Source: Sipunculus nudus (Eukaryota; Annelida; Sipuncula; Golfingiida; Sipunculidae). Taken from it: 64,000 nucleotides of DNA. Positions 48,726-60,103 of this stretch are shown here, piece after piece. Where the stretch lies: positions 39,624,695-39,688,694 of the forward strand of contig CM049316.1 of the NCBI GenBank assembly GCA_026874595.1, given 5' to 3'. The notes under the pieces were generated by a model, which had not been told where the DNA came from, searched no databases, and saw only the letters and a program-made list of their open reading frames with translations. The number at the start of each line of letters is the position of its first letter. The stretch's first letter is position 1. The position numbers were made by a program, and so were the translations under genes.

Positions 48726-49785
48726 AATATTCTTATTTCCACACAGGAATAGTTGAGTGTGTGTGTGTGAGTATAGAAATTCATTTACAGCAGTTCTGTA
48801 TAGGATAGCATGGCTGAATATGATGAAAATGGAGGTAATTGGTCTTACCTGTTCGATCCAAACTTTTTTTTTAATATATCTTATTGCAGACCTCATGCAA
48901 TTCACACCAAAACATATGTGTTTATAGTTTTAGGTTTTCCTTTAATCAGAGTACTAATACGTGCGTTTACACTTATTTTGACATCATAGTCATGTCATAC
49001 AAATTTAAATGTAATTGATCAAATCAGCGCATGTTATTGTTAATTATAAAAACAACCAAGCAGGATAGGTACTAAAGGGTGGGTGTCAGTTAAAGTTAAA
49101 CTGTCTGGATACCTAGTAAGATATATAGAACTTACAGCACTAGTCTGAGCATATGTAGACAGTCTCAATCACAGAACTGCTGATGAGATGCCAACTGCCC
49201 ACTTATATAATAATTCAGCCAGGAATTACAAAGTATTGTCTAAAGTTTTCTCATCCTTTAAAAGCTGACACTTCAAGCTTGTTCTCCTGTTTATTATCCT
49301 ATAAAAGTTTAAAATTATTTAACGAGTTAACAAAATTTAATAATCTGATGAGAATTTTTTTTATAGGCCTATATTTATTTTAGGCCTATGTTTATCTTTG
49401 AAAACTTGATATGATTAATGTTATTTAATTGCCAAATGTTACACTGACAAATCGTAAATGTATGAGACTCATATTTTCAGTTTTATGATTTTGACTCCGA
49501 AATGCATTTTAGTATAAAAACTGAAAATCTTGATTCCATGTGGTTCTCAAATGAACGTATGTCCCTATAGCCCCTATAAGGGCATAAAAGATGATTTTGT
49601 AAATTAGCAATAAATTATATACTTGCTTTGTAATAGACTTAACACCAACTTTTGTCACTTTTACTTTTAAAATGCTTAAACTGTACAAGTAAGTCTCAAA
49701 TTACAAATCTCACAAGTGGAGTGGATATGACTCATATGAGATTCTCTTTTTCCACTGCCCAAGAGGGAGTTTAAATAAGTATATT
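44194..49785. other. Long stretch without a recognised gene
   Basis: AT-rich unique sequence with microsatellites: (TAA)n at 47,587-47,638, (AT)n at 48,222-48,287 and 48,673-48,722. A weak ~65-bp repeat (ACCAATGTTACCAGTTGTACG versus ACAATGTTACCAACTGCACG) lies at 46,850-46,960. Open frames (up to 125 codons at 46712-47089 minus) show no recognisable domain or splice context that I trust. Confidence 0.5.
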
Positions 49786-49825
49786 CCCCCCCCCCCCCCC
49801 CCCCAAAAAAAAAAAAAAAAAAAAA
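49786..49825. repeat. C19 followed by A21
   Basis: A homopolymer pair directly upstream of the GC-rich promoter-like patch. Confidence 0.9.
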
Positions 49826-49849
49826 TCCTAAAATACCCGTATTCCGTGT

Positions 49850-50013
49850 TTAGTTCCATGTCTTTGCCGGCGCTCGTTCGATGCTTACTTCCGGTTGCGC
49901 CGGCGCAGACGAAACAATCTTCAACATGGTCGACAAGCACGCTGAGATGTGATTTCACCACATTACTTCTGGAACGTAAAATACTTATCTAAGAGATAAC
50001 GTCCACCGCTGAC
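49850..50013 (+). promoter_or_regulatory. Candidate CpG-rich promoter and 5' UTR (USP10)
   Basis: In AT-rich surroundings this patch has many CpGs, an ETS/GABP-type ACTTCCGG at 49887-49894, GCGCCGGCGC (49,897-49,906, a near NRF-1 palindrome) and a YY1-like AACATGG at ~49,923. This combination is typical of TATA-less housekeeping promoters. It precedes a short ATG exon with a good donor. Assignment to USP10 is inference from orientation and reading phase. Confidence 0.5.
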
Positions 50014-50031
50014 ATGGATTGTACATCCCAG
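50014..50031 (+). CDS. Candidate first coding exon of the USP10 gene
   Basis: ATG in good context (G at -3 and +4), encoding MDCTSQ, then a donor GTACGT. It ends in phase 0, which matches the phase of the exon at 57473 (reading GDGAMST). From memory, vertebrate USP10 also starts with a very short coding exon. The intron would be about 7.4 kb. Without transcripts this is only a good guess; the in-frame ATG at 57485 is the alternative start. Confidence 0.4.
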
Positions 50032-51259
50032 GTACGTAGTAGTTACTTACTTTTATAGCAAATAATCACTTGTGATTCTTTAATTTACTTGAAAAAAGGG
50101 TAAATTTTGGTGCAGTTACGTGTATACATATGTCACTTTGTCAGTGTCACCACTGTCCCTTGAATTTTTTTTTGCAGTAAGTAAAGTCATAGTTTTTACC
50201 CAGTTAGAAACGTGTGAGTTATTGTGTTTACCATAATGATGTTACAGTTTTAATGTATGGTATTTGAGTCCTTGCTTAAATCTGAAATTATATATAACCT
50301 GTTCAAGCACAGGCTTTTGAATCCCTATAAAACATATATGGTTTGTCAAGGTATATATTACGATTAAGTATTCTGACGCGATTTCAAACCTGTGGGTACG
50401 AACATGTCCCCCTTTTTAGAAAGAAAAGGGTGACATATATTTATCATGTTTATTGGGATTCAAGCACCTGTGGTTCAAGGTATTGCAACAGGGTCACCCG
50501 AAACACTCAACACCCAAAACACTGGTGTTTTGGGGACCTCTGATAAAACACCACGAAACACTCATTTAAATGCAAATTTGAAGGAAAAAATGGCATCATT
50601 GGATAAAATTATCATCTTTTTAATATGTCATTGAATGAAATATTGTGCAAATACTTTTGTAAAATAAAAGAAAACAAGTGTTTTGTACACCAGATATGTG
50701 CTCAGCTTGATTGGATTTTGGGCAACTAGGGGGCAAAATCATAGCTAGCATAAAGGGCTGCTGTAATGGCTAGGGAACCAACTACAAAAAGAAACACGAT
50801 CATATATTTTTATTTTCACAAAATTAAGATACAGTATTTAATAGATGTGTTCAGCAAATGATTATTTATCGATTGGTGTTACATTTTGGCTTCAGATTTG
50901 AAGTTAAGGTATAGGGACATATCGGCCGCCGTGGACATCGGCCGCCGGCCTCAAATGGACCATGTCAGCTGCTGGCGCCCACTGGGAGGCTATATCGACA
51001 GCCAGCTGCCATGGCCCATAAGCCCGTTTTAACTCTGCCAAGTTAACCATATCGGCCGCGGAAAGAACTAGGCCACTATATCAGCTGGCGCCTCTTCGTT
51101 AGGCTGCTAAGTGCATAAACCTGTAGGGATAGTACACAAGGGCTTTACGTTGCATAATTTATAGTCTCTCTCTCTCTCTCTGTACATAATAATTTTCATT
51201 CAATATTTTATATGAATTAAAACCTTTTTTTAATCAGTGTGACTACGAGCATTTTGCAA

Positions 51260-51610
51260 ACTCGCTTAAAAGAATATCCCCAAATGTGCTCTGGGAGCCA
51301 TATTGGAATTCTGACAGGTCTGTTATTGGAAAGAGATTGAGTCCGGATAGGCACCAATGGTCCCCGAGAAAATGATAAAGATCAAGCATGTTCTGGATGA
51401 GATATCCAGTGCGAAAGAAAATCACCCATTATGATCTGGTGGCCATATTGGAAATCCGACAAATCAGTAATTCAATAGGTCTGAAGCCCTCGTATATACC
51501 AATCATTCCTGTGAATTTGTGAAAGCTCAAGTATGTTGTTGCTGTTGAGTTATCACGTGCGAAAGAAAATCAGGGATTGGGCTGTGGTGGCCATATTGGA
51601 ATTCTGACAT
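51260..51610. repeat. ~148-bp direct repeats inside the Mutator-like element
   Basis: GTGCGAAAGAAAATCA at 51409 and 51557, each followed by GGTGGCCATATTGGAA-TCYGAC and preceded by AAGCTCAAGYATGTT-type sequence; a partial third unit lies upstream (GAGCCATATTGGAATTCTGAC). Confidence 0.7.
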
Positions 51611-52144
51611 AAAACAAGATTGCGATATATACATGTTAACAAAATTAAAAAGGCGTGCTAAATCGCGTTAATTCTGCAAAATACTTGATAAATAAATACA
51701 TCCTGTTCCATTAATCTGGTCGCTTGTTTAACTGAATTAACTTCACTGGAAAGTAAAGTTTGAGCATCAGCAGACTTCTGTATTCCAGGTGCTGCAAAAT
51801 AAAGGCCTTGATCGAACAGTTTTAGATTAGACATTATTTATAAAATATTAAATTTATTCATCGGTACCCCCAAAGTAATTGCAGGATCCACCCCTGAAAT
51901 ACCATGATTATTTTTGTGGAACTATTTCTTAAATGAAAGCCAGTGTACAATGCTACAACTGTACCAAATTTAGCATTTTTATCACAATTTGAACAATTTT
52001 TCCATTAGCCCCTCACTAGAGAGAGAGAGAATGTTGCATATATCTGAAATCCCTGTGAAATATTAAAACAAGTATTTCAAAATAATTTATTTGGAAGATG
52101 AGTCGGTGATTTGGTTTATTAATTTCTTTATATTTTTATTATTA

Positions 52145-52256
52145 TGCTTTAGTATTTATGTAGGTATGTGTATATATTTATATATATACATATATTTATG
52201 TATATATTTATACATACATTATATATACAATATAAGAGAGAGAGAGAGAAGGAGAG
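52145..52256. repeat. AT-rich and (GA)n simple repeats
   Basis: TATATA-rich run followed by GAGAGAGAGAGA just inside the right TIR of the Mutator-like element. Confidence 0.85.
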
Positions 52257-52488
52257 AAAGACTATAGATTATCCAATGAAACGTAGAGGCGAAGAGATGA
52301 AGAGGCGGTGGCCAATATGGTGGCATAGTTCTTTCCGCGGACGATATGGTTGACTTGACAAGAGTTAAAACGGGCTTGTGAGCTATTGCTGCTGGTGGCC
52401 AATATTGCCTCCCGCTGGGCGCCAGCGGCCGACATGGTCCATTTGAGGCCGGCGGCCGATATCGTCGGCGGCCGATATGTCCCTAAAC

Positions 52489-54055
52489 TGAAGTTAAGAG
52501 GGGGTTTTGTCAAATTTACCCAAAACATCAGTTTTGGGTGTTTCAGGGGGCTGATTGCAACATGTGATAAGCTGATACAGTCTGTCCATAAAACCCCCTT
52601 GTTGACATGTTTTTTGCAATAATTATTATTTTAAGAATATTCTTTAAAAGGCCATTTATAGAAGTAGAAATGCAGATATTTCACTAAATTTTTGTAAAGT
52701 AATAAATTATATCATGTAAAAAGTATTTCCTTTGCAACTCTTTTGCGTTATTTATGCTGATGGACCTAGGATGGCATCTTCTTGGCACAGTTGGGCAATA
52801 TATCCCACCATGGTACACTTTCCAAAGTTTCATTGTATATGGTAGTGTGTGATATTTTTAGAAAACAGTGACTACACTAACACGTCACCATGGCAGTGTT
52901 TCATCTACATTTTTGCTTGACCGAGTCCAAGGACTTGCAACAGAAAATATCATTGAGTCCTCCTGGTGAGATGATGAGTCAGAAAAAAATTGTAAATTTT
53001 TTTGTTCATATGTACATTTGCTTTACAGTGAATCACTGAATAAAAAAATTAACACAATTTTAAATATTTTTATTTCTTACAGATTTACTTTTTTAAGTGG
53101 CATTTTTCAGCATGTCCAATCACATATTTAAATTGAAATGTTAAAGCAGAGGCCAAAAACTTTTATGCAATAATGGTAGTAGTCTAGTACACAGATGTAA
53201 AGTAAATGATGACTGGTCAGTAATAGATATCCCTGTCCCTGAGCATAGGCAGCAGGCTGAAAAGAAGAATAAAATTATGATAAACTGCTGATCCAGGTTA
53301 TATTTTTTGTGAATTTGTCAGATTGTTTATCCTTCTCTGACGGACACCAAATTGCACTGGTGAATTTTAGAACCCAAGATCTGTAAAATGCAAATAACAA
53401 AAAGACAAGTGGAATAAAAATTTAATCACTAATAAGTAGGTCCACCGTATTCACCAGGGCTTTCCCTTTGCAGGTGATTGCATTATTTCCTCAATGTTGT
53501 TGTTCATTTCCGGAACAAAGATATTTTAATAATCTACAGATGTGTCATATTGTTCCACCATGATGTTCCATCAAGAATATCTACAACATGATAGATGTTA
53601 TCAATTTGTTGGGGCTTGCCTGCCATGAGCTGATTTCCTAGTTCCCCCTAAAACAGGTTTGATCCAGCCTGCCAAACAAACTTACAAGTACAAAAGACTA
53701 AGTGGGTACCCTCAGACATTTTAATCTATTTTCGCAACACTTGCTTAAGAAAAGCACCAGTAACATGTTTTATAATGCAATTCCTGGGGAATCACCGTAG
53801 GGTTGGCATTCTCCTGGGAAGATAGGTATTTCTTCTCTTCCCAGGAAAATTTCAGGATAGAAAAAGTGTTGGGTACCAGTCGATTAACTTCAGCTCGCAA
53901 CAAGTTTAAAAAGTTTAAAACACGGCTGGCTTTCAAAGATCTTTTGGGGATAATGTTTCATAATATATTAAGGTAAGAACGTGGTAATGTTGCCAGAAAG
54001 ACTCATTTACTACCAAAGACATGAAAGGATGTATTTGGATGTATTTTGATGTGTA
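52489..54055. other. No gene recognised
   Basis: AT-rich unique sequence within the inferred first intron of USP10. I see nothing coding. Confidence 0.5.
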
Positions 54056-55407
54056 TACTGTAGATTCAGATAATATCGTGGGCTTAAAATTTCGTGTTTT
54101 TTGTACAAAACGCATATCGTGGGGTACTTGAATTCGTGGAAAGACAAAGAAAACTTAAGGAAATTTTGTTTATTAATACCTCCATGTGCGCAATGAAGAC
54201 GAGCCCGATGTACACAGGTGGTTCGGCTTTGATGCTTATCACACCGTGCGCATGTACCGCGGTCATTCGGGTCTGTGTTGAACAAACATGCTCCGCCCGA
54301 CCCGAGCCTTACAAAGAATTAATCAGCTGTGACCGACACGGGCCGGGCGATACATCGGCTGCTAGTTGTAACATCCGATACATCGGCTATCAGATATAAC
54401 ACCTGATCACACCACGTTCAGAGAAAACGTGTACCATCACTTGACCGGAGCTAAAATGAAACGGGGCCGTCCACAGGAAGTTTTTTAACTTTTTTTTAAT
54501 CTAGGCGGTAGTCACATGTGGCGCCTGTAAATCCCTGACGGGGCGGTGAGACGAAACACGGTTCGTTCGTCATTCATTATGTCAGCTATATTTGGAGATT
54601 ATAAAGAAATAATTTGCCTAATAGTATTCTGTGGCGCTTACTTACGCTAACATATATGTACAACTATCGGCAGTATTCGGAAGAAGTACCGCCTGCATGT
54701 AATGGGTCACTGTTATGCACGCAATTGTTGTCGCAATATTCGGATTAAGTGCTCTATCGCGTTCCGAGGTAACCGCGTTAATGCAACTGAGTTTACACGG
54801 CCCTTGTCTTTTAGGCCAATAGGTAGCTAAGTCTCTATTGAAAGAAGGTTGAAAAGGCCGGTTCCGAAAAAGCCGTGCCTCGATAGCTGTGGTTACGAAA
54901 ATTGGAACTTGTGTACCGTTCTTGGCGTGTCAGAAATACCGCTTTGCGCGACAGAAATGTGGTATTGTTCTTGTATTTTTCACCCGAAATGTTGATAAGA
55001 GGAAATGTTGGGATACGTTTTCAGTTTAAATTATACTTTGACATTTTTTTATTGTAAAGATATCAGGGGGCCGTGTTTGTACGATATTAGCGGAAATAAT
55101 TTAATTGACAAAAAATATTAATAAATCCCACAATTTATAGTAATTTGCGGAAAAGCAATTCAGTGTATTTAATAAATGTATAAAAAACAATAATAAAATA
55201 GTAATAAACAGTTTTTTGTATCTTAATTGAAAATTCAGCCAATGGTAACAATTATATATATAAAGTCGACCACCAGCTGCCGTTAAGATATCGTATATCC
55301 TCTGACCGTGTGATATTTTGATCGTTGGAATCATGAATTCGTGGATTATCTTCAGCCAAGTAAACCACGAAAATAAAATTCCAACTAATATTTCTGAATC
55401 TACAGTA
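54056..55407. mobile_element. Inverted-repeat DNA element (1.35 kb)
   Basis: Left end TACTGTAGATTCAGATAAT and right end complementary to TACTGTAGATTCAGAAAT; both continue through TTAAAATTTCGTG/TTTTATTTTCGTGG and a later CACGAATT/GAATTCGTGG box. TA at each extreme could be a TA target duplication. The interior has a GC-richer patch (54,180-54,420) without a recognised transposase. Family uncertain. Confidence 0.55.
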
Positions 55408-55514
55408 TTTAGCACTTTTAGAGTTTTTTGGTGCCTTCTACCATTTAACCATTGGAAAGCCTAATTGTACACGTCATTCCCGCATCTGTGATTGTATCAC
55501 ATTTGTGGATTCCA

Positions 55515-57335
55515 CAACAAGACTACTGCCTGCATCCACCCAGATAAATCGTCACATGTGAATATTTTATTGAAAACACCGCAGGTGTACCCTGAGAGAT
55601 AAAGGCAACTGATTAGCTGGGCAGACAAAAGGCTAGATGAGTCTTAGTGGTCAGAAAATCAAAGGGAGATGTTTGGAAAATCTAGCTCTGTCAAACATGC
55701 ACACTTATAAATCATTAGACAGAAATGGATGATGTACTGGTTCCAGCGCCGAGCTTGCATCTGCAATTTACAAAAAATTGCAAATTTACTAGTGAAATCA
55801 AAATGGTGAATACACCTTTCACAAAAGAGCTTATAAACTTCTATGCAAATGTTCAGTCATTGCAGGGTCAACTTATAGCCCTACACTGTCAATCCTTCAC
55901 CTCTCCTTTAAATGAACTGGCTCGAGTGGGCGATCCCATTCCAAGGTTATGGCCTTCAGTTCCACTCTGAGTATTAAATATTTTAGATATACTGACATAT
56001 GGGATTGTTATACATCATTTTAACAGTTCACCTGCACTTTCCCCAGGCTGACAAAAAAAAATCATAATTAGCGGCTGGGTGGAAGCCAAAAAAATTCATC
56101 TGGGCACTCAACTAGAAACAAAAATATTTATGTTGGCTTGATCGGGGAACTAGATACATGTCACCGAGTCTAGCCCATTGTCATTGATCAGCAAAAAATG
56201 TCTTCCAAGTCAACCAGCCCATGAGCGAAATGCTGAGTTTTCTCAGCATTAAATTTGGTATTTAGATTTCTAGCCACTTATAGTTATAATATATCTATGA
56301 TATATTTCTATCATAGGCCAGTGATAGAGGATGAGAACGTATTTAGAGAAGAGAAAAAACTTGTGGTGACATCGTCACAGTCGTCACAATGCTCAACCAA
56401 TCACGAAACCACTTTGCGGAAGCAGCTTTGCATTTACTATGTTCGGCCATTTTCACAACTTTGTTTCGAGAATTCAAGAGAGAAAAATTCCTGAGCACTA
56501 TTAATGAAATATCTGGGCAAAATGTTTCCACAACACTATGCTCATGGATAAATCAGATTGAAAGTTTACTGTCATGGTCTTGTATATCAGGCAGAAAGAT
56601 TATTTGTGTCCCTTAGTGGCCCACAGTACAATATTTAATGGGTCCTTTAGGGAATATTATGAGTAAAATGACACAGGAGGTGGGGTAGATGAAACACTGC
56701 AGTGGATGATCATGCATGACCTTAAATTGTCTGATGTCATCAGCTTGCCTGGTTTGTTTATGGTAAGTTTTCTGGTGATGGAAAAGTCGTACAACAAGAC
56801 TACTGCCTTCATCCACCCAGATAAATTGTCACGTGTGAATATTTAATTGAAAAAAAAACCGCAGGTGTACCCTGAGAGATTAAAGGCCATTGATTAGCTG
56901 GGCAGACAGAAGAGGCTAGATGAGTCTAAGTGGTCAGAAATTCAAAGGGAGACGTTTGGAAAATCTAGCTCTGTCAAACATGCACGCTAATAAATCATTG
57001 GACAGAAATGGATGATGTACTGGTCGAGCGCCAAGCTTGCATCCACAATTTGCAAAAAAATTGCTAATTTACTTGAATTTAGAGAATCAAGAGAGGGAAA
57101 TTCCTGAACACTTAATGACATATCTGGGCAAAATGTTTCCACAAAACTATGCTCATGGATAAATCAGATTGAAAGTTCACTGTTATGGTCTTATATTTCG
57201 GGCAGAAAGATTTGACCCAGGAGGTGGGGTAGATGAAACACTGCAAAGGATGATCATGCATGACCTTAAATTGACTGATGTCATCAGTTTGCCTGGTTTG
57301 TTTTTGGTAAGTTTTCCTGAGATGAAAAAGTCATA
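55515..57335. repeat. Local imperfect duplication in the USP10 intron
   Basis: 55,515-55,800 (starting CAACAAGACTACTGCCTGCA, including GGTGTACCCTGAGAG and GGAAAATCTAGCTCTGTC) recurs at 56,792-57,075. 56,465-56,775 (including ATATCTGGGCAAAATGTTTC and GGAGGTGGGGTAGATG) recurs at 57,075-57,320. The second copy therefore lacks the ~0.67 kb between the two blocks. Open frames at 55725-55970 and 56389-56616 lie in copy 1 and are degraded in copy 2; I recognise no family. Confidence 0.8.
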
Positions 57336-57484
57336 AACACTGTAACCTGTTTTGTCATTTGGATCATTTGATACAAATTCAATGCAAGGTTACATTTTAT
57401 ATAAATGTTTAAAGTTGAAAATGACCACTATGGCAGAGGCATTAGGTTGATACATTATTGTTTCTTTAGCAGGGAGATGGGGCT

Positions 57485-57559
57485 ATGAGCACAGATGAGT
57501 ATAGCCGTTTACAACAGATCCTGTTTGGCCCCCAGGACCAGGTGCCATATGTGGCAGAG
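57485..57559 (+). CDS. USP10-like exon (N-terminal)
   Basis: Encodes MSTDEYSRLQQILFGPQDQV then PYVAE. The exon itself starts at 57473 after TTTAGCAG and is open upstream of the ATG (GDGA), so it can be internal or hold the start. Donor GTGAGT follows, phase 0. It lies in the N-terminal region ahead of the G3BP-binding motif and has no counterpart I recognise in vertebrate USP10. Confidence 0.7.
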
Positions 57560-58306
57560 GTGAGTGGTTAGGGCAGCTGACTTTTCAGTCAAGCCGAGCT
57601 GTATTTTAATGGGTCTCTTGTTTTGCCTAACTGGCTGGCCAGTCTTAACTTGACACAGTGTCTGAAAATTGAGGTCTTGGAAATAAATTTATAATTACAA
57701 TTTTGTTATATAGTTACAATATCCCCCGAGCTTTGAAGACTCTTGCGACCCATGGCAAGCCCATGATAAAGTTCCCCATTCTTTAGAATAACATATTTAA
57801 CCCAAATGTTTATCATCTTCAGACAACCAGTGAGAGATTGGTGATCTTTCAGCAGTGCCTTTAAGTCTTATAGATGAGCTTTTGATTGAATGGCCAGGGC
57901 AACCAAGTTTTACCTAGAGGCTTCTTTCCAGCTAAGTCCCCTAACTAATTGAGGTAATATCTGGTCAGTCATTCATTATGTCATGAATAGTTAAATTTCT
58001 CAGGGCCCACTGGCAGCTGATGATATTCTTAGCTGCATTTCTTAGTTTGTTGCATACTATGTTCACATACATAACTAAGAAGCTTTTAAACAAATTCTTG
58101 TCTGAATTTTATATATCAGGAAAAATATTGAATTTTCTATTAGTCAATCATATATGGTTAAAGGGTTTTAACCCTATAAAAATTACATGCTTAAGATTTT
58201 TGTGTTTGTGTGTGACAGAGTGAGTGATAGGAGGCTGCCTGCATTATTTAGAAACATGTTAAACGCTTGTAAATTCTACAACCTCTAACATTTATTTTAT
58301 TCTCAG

Positions 58307-58343
58307 CTTCCTTGGGGATCCAAGCAGATTGAAGATGACCAAG
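58307..58343 (+). CDS. USP10-like exon (37 bp)
   Basis: A microexon between acceptor TTCTCAG and donor GTAAAG. It encodes LPWGSKQIEDDQ plus one base. Phases match both neighbours exactly, so the protein reads straight into GYGITFGDF. Its reality rests on splice signals and phase. Confidence 0.75.
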
Positions 58344-58981
58344 GTAAAGAATTAAATCTCTTCATAAATTTTAGGACACTCAAGTATGAAAAGATTAAAA
58401 AAAAAGAAAATAAATATTCTTTTTAAAATCCTATTGGAGTATTTTGCTGGACCATTCCTTGTTCAGATGTGTTACACTTTCATGATTCTTCCAGTCCCAA
58501 TTCAGCCCCCTGACATAAAGAGTCTATCTGGATGTCAGAGTGCCCTGCTAAGGTTTGACGAGAACCAAAGTTTAAGGTTCCATGAGGATGCAAATATTTA
58601 CGCATCCATTCCCATGGGAGTTAAATTGTTTTCATGCCTTATTATTCATATGTTGTTGTTTTCTGAAAGAACTGGCTTAAATAGCATTTCAATAAAGTTC
58701 AGTTGATGAAAGTTACACACACAGTAGAGGCTGCCCTATCCTTCCCATTTCACCATCCTGTAAGTTAATAATTTATACCAATATTATGTAAATTGTTTTA
58801 ATACCAATATAGCTTGTGCCAATTAATTTTTTTTTATGTGTCCACACATTTTAAAAATTTTAATATTTGCACATTCATAAGTCCATGTCTCTTAAAGAAT
58901 TCCTGCCTCATGAACATGTACTATTTGGCTAATAAACCATACTTTCAACAATTATTAATTCTATATTTATCCTTCCTTTAG

Positions 58982-60103
58982 GATATGGCATCACATTTGG
59001 AGATTTTGAATGGGAACAAGGCAACACAGGTGTTTGCAATGGTTCAGCTACAAATGAAGAAATTATACAGTCACCAATATGTCATCGGCCTGGGCAGGTC
59101 GGACAAGTTCCCATGATTCCTATGGCTATCGTTCCCGTCTTACGTCCAGTCCTCCGCCAGGGATTAGTAGGGCCAAGACTGGTCCCCCAAGCAGTGATTC
59201 CCAGGCCAGGCATGATACCACCGGGTATCCCAGTGACAATGGTACCACCTCAAATGAGCCAGGTACCTCCACCACACATGATACAGCAAGATGGCCCTCA
59301 GGACCATCAGAACACTGATTCACACAAACACGGTGGCAAGCCATATGAAAGACGAAACAAGAAAAAGAGACCTCCGGGATATTATGAGAAAATACAACAG
59401 CAAGAGACTGACCCTGTTCCCAGTGGGGCATATGTCATTCAACAACCAGAACAGGAGAAACAAAACAATCCTGCCCACAGTGTATCTAATCTCCCACCCG
59501 CTCCAGGGATACCATTAGTTAACCAGTTGCCTTCAAATGTTCAAAAAGTGCAAGCCGACATACAGTCATTACAGATTAATAACTCATTCGCAGACACTGA
59601 ATTACGGACTAGGGAGCAGCCTGATATAGTTTTAAATCAAACAGTTGAACAAGTCAGTAGTACACCATCATCTTCCCAAAAGACAAGCCATATCCAGAAA
59701 CCAGATACCGTCAACATTGACTGTGTTCCTTCACCTCCGCCGGCTGATAAGGGGAGCACTGATAACAGTGGAAGCCCTCCAAAAGAAGGGCAGTCTTGTG
59801 TGAATGGTGCTTCGTTAGATTCCCCGGCTTCCAGTGACATATCAACATCAGAAACAGCAGCACCAGCTGTGGACAAAAATTCCACTCCTGTTTTACCGCC
59901 CAAGCCAAAGTCCTGGGCTGGGTTATTCCATAATGTGCCAAATTCAGGGGTTACTTACGATATCTCCCAACGTCCCCCCTCACCTAGTGGTTTCCCTAAA
60001 CTGGGAGCAGAGTTAAATACAAAGGAAAACTCTGCACCAGAAGGCAAAAAGCCAAAAGAGGTGGTTTCAGCCAAGGAAGACCAACTTGCTAAGTCAATAG
60101 GAG
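58982..60103 (+). CDS. USP10: USP10-like main N-terminal exon (FGDF motif, disordered region)
   Basis: About 374 codons, from acceptor CTTTAG to donor GTATGT. FGDF (58996-59007) is the short motif by which USP10 and Caprin/viral mimics dock on the NTF2-like domain of G3BP, linking the deubiquitinase to stress-granule control. A proline/methionine-rich stretch follows, then NKKKRPPGYY (59356-59385) and PKSWAGLF (~59904-59930), two landmarks also present in vertebrate USP10 (KKKRPPGYY, QPKSWASLF). The rest is Ser/Pro/Thr-rich and probably disordered. I do not see the PABP-binding PAM2-type LNPxAxxF that I recall in the vertebrate protein. USP10 removes ubiquitin from p53, 40S ribosomal proteins and autophagy regulators in vertebrates. 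The exon ends in phase 1 and joins the next as GEL. Confidence 0.9.

Larger units (their letters stand above)
50909..52488. mobile_element. Non-autonomous Mutator-like element (1.58 kb)
   Basis: Left terminus GTATAGGGACATATCGGCC and right terminus complementary to GTTTAGGGACATATCGGCC begin imperfect inverted repeats of about 200 bp (50909-~51110 and ~52285-52488), including CAAATGGACCATGTC, AAGCCCGTTTTAACTCT and CGCGGAAAGAACTA in both. TGAAGTTAAG flanks both ends (50899-50908 and 52489-52498), a 10-bp target duplication. Long TIRs starting with G plus a 9-10-bp duplication are the MULE signature. The ~1.2-kb interior has no transposase frame. Confidence 0.8.

Noticed and set aside
59079-59903. 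Other frames in the USP10 exon
   Set aside because: Shadows of the FGDF/KKKRPPGYY frame, which alone joins neighbouring exons in phase and matches USP10 landmarks.
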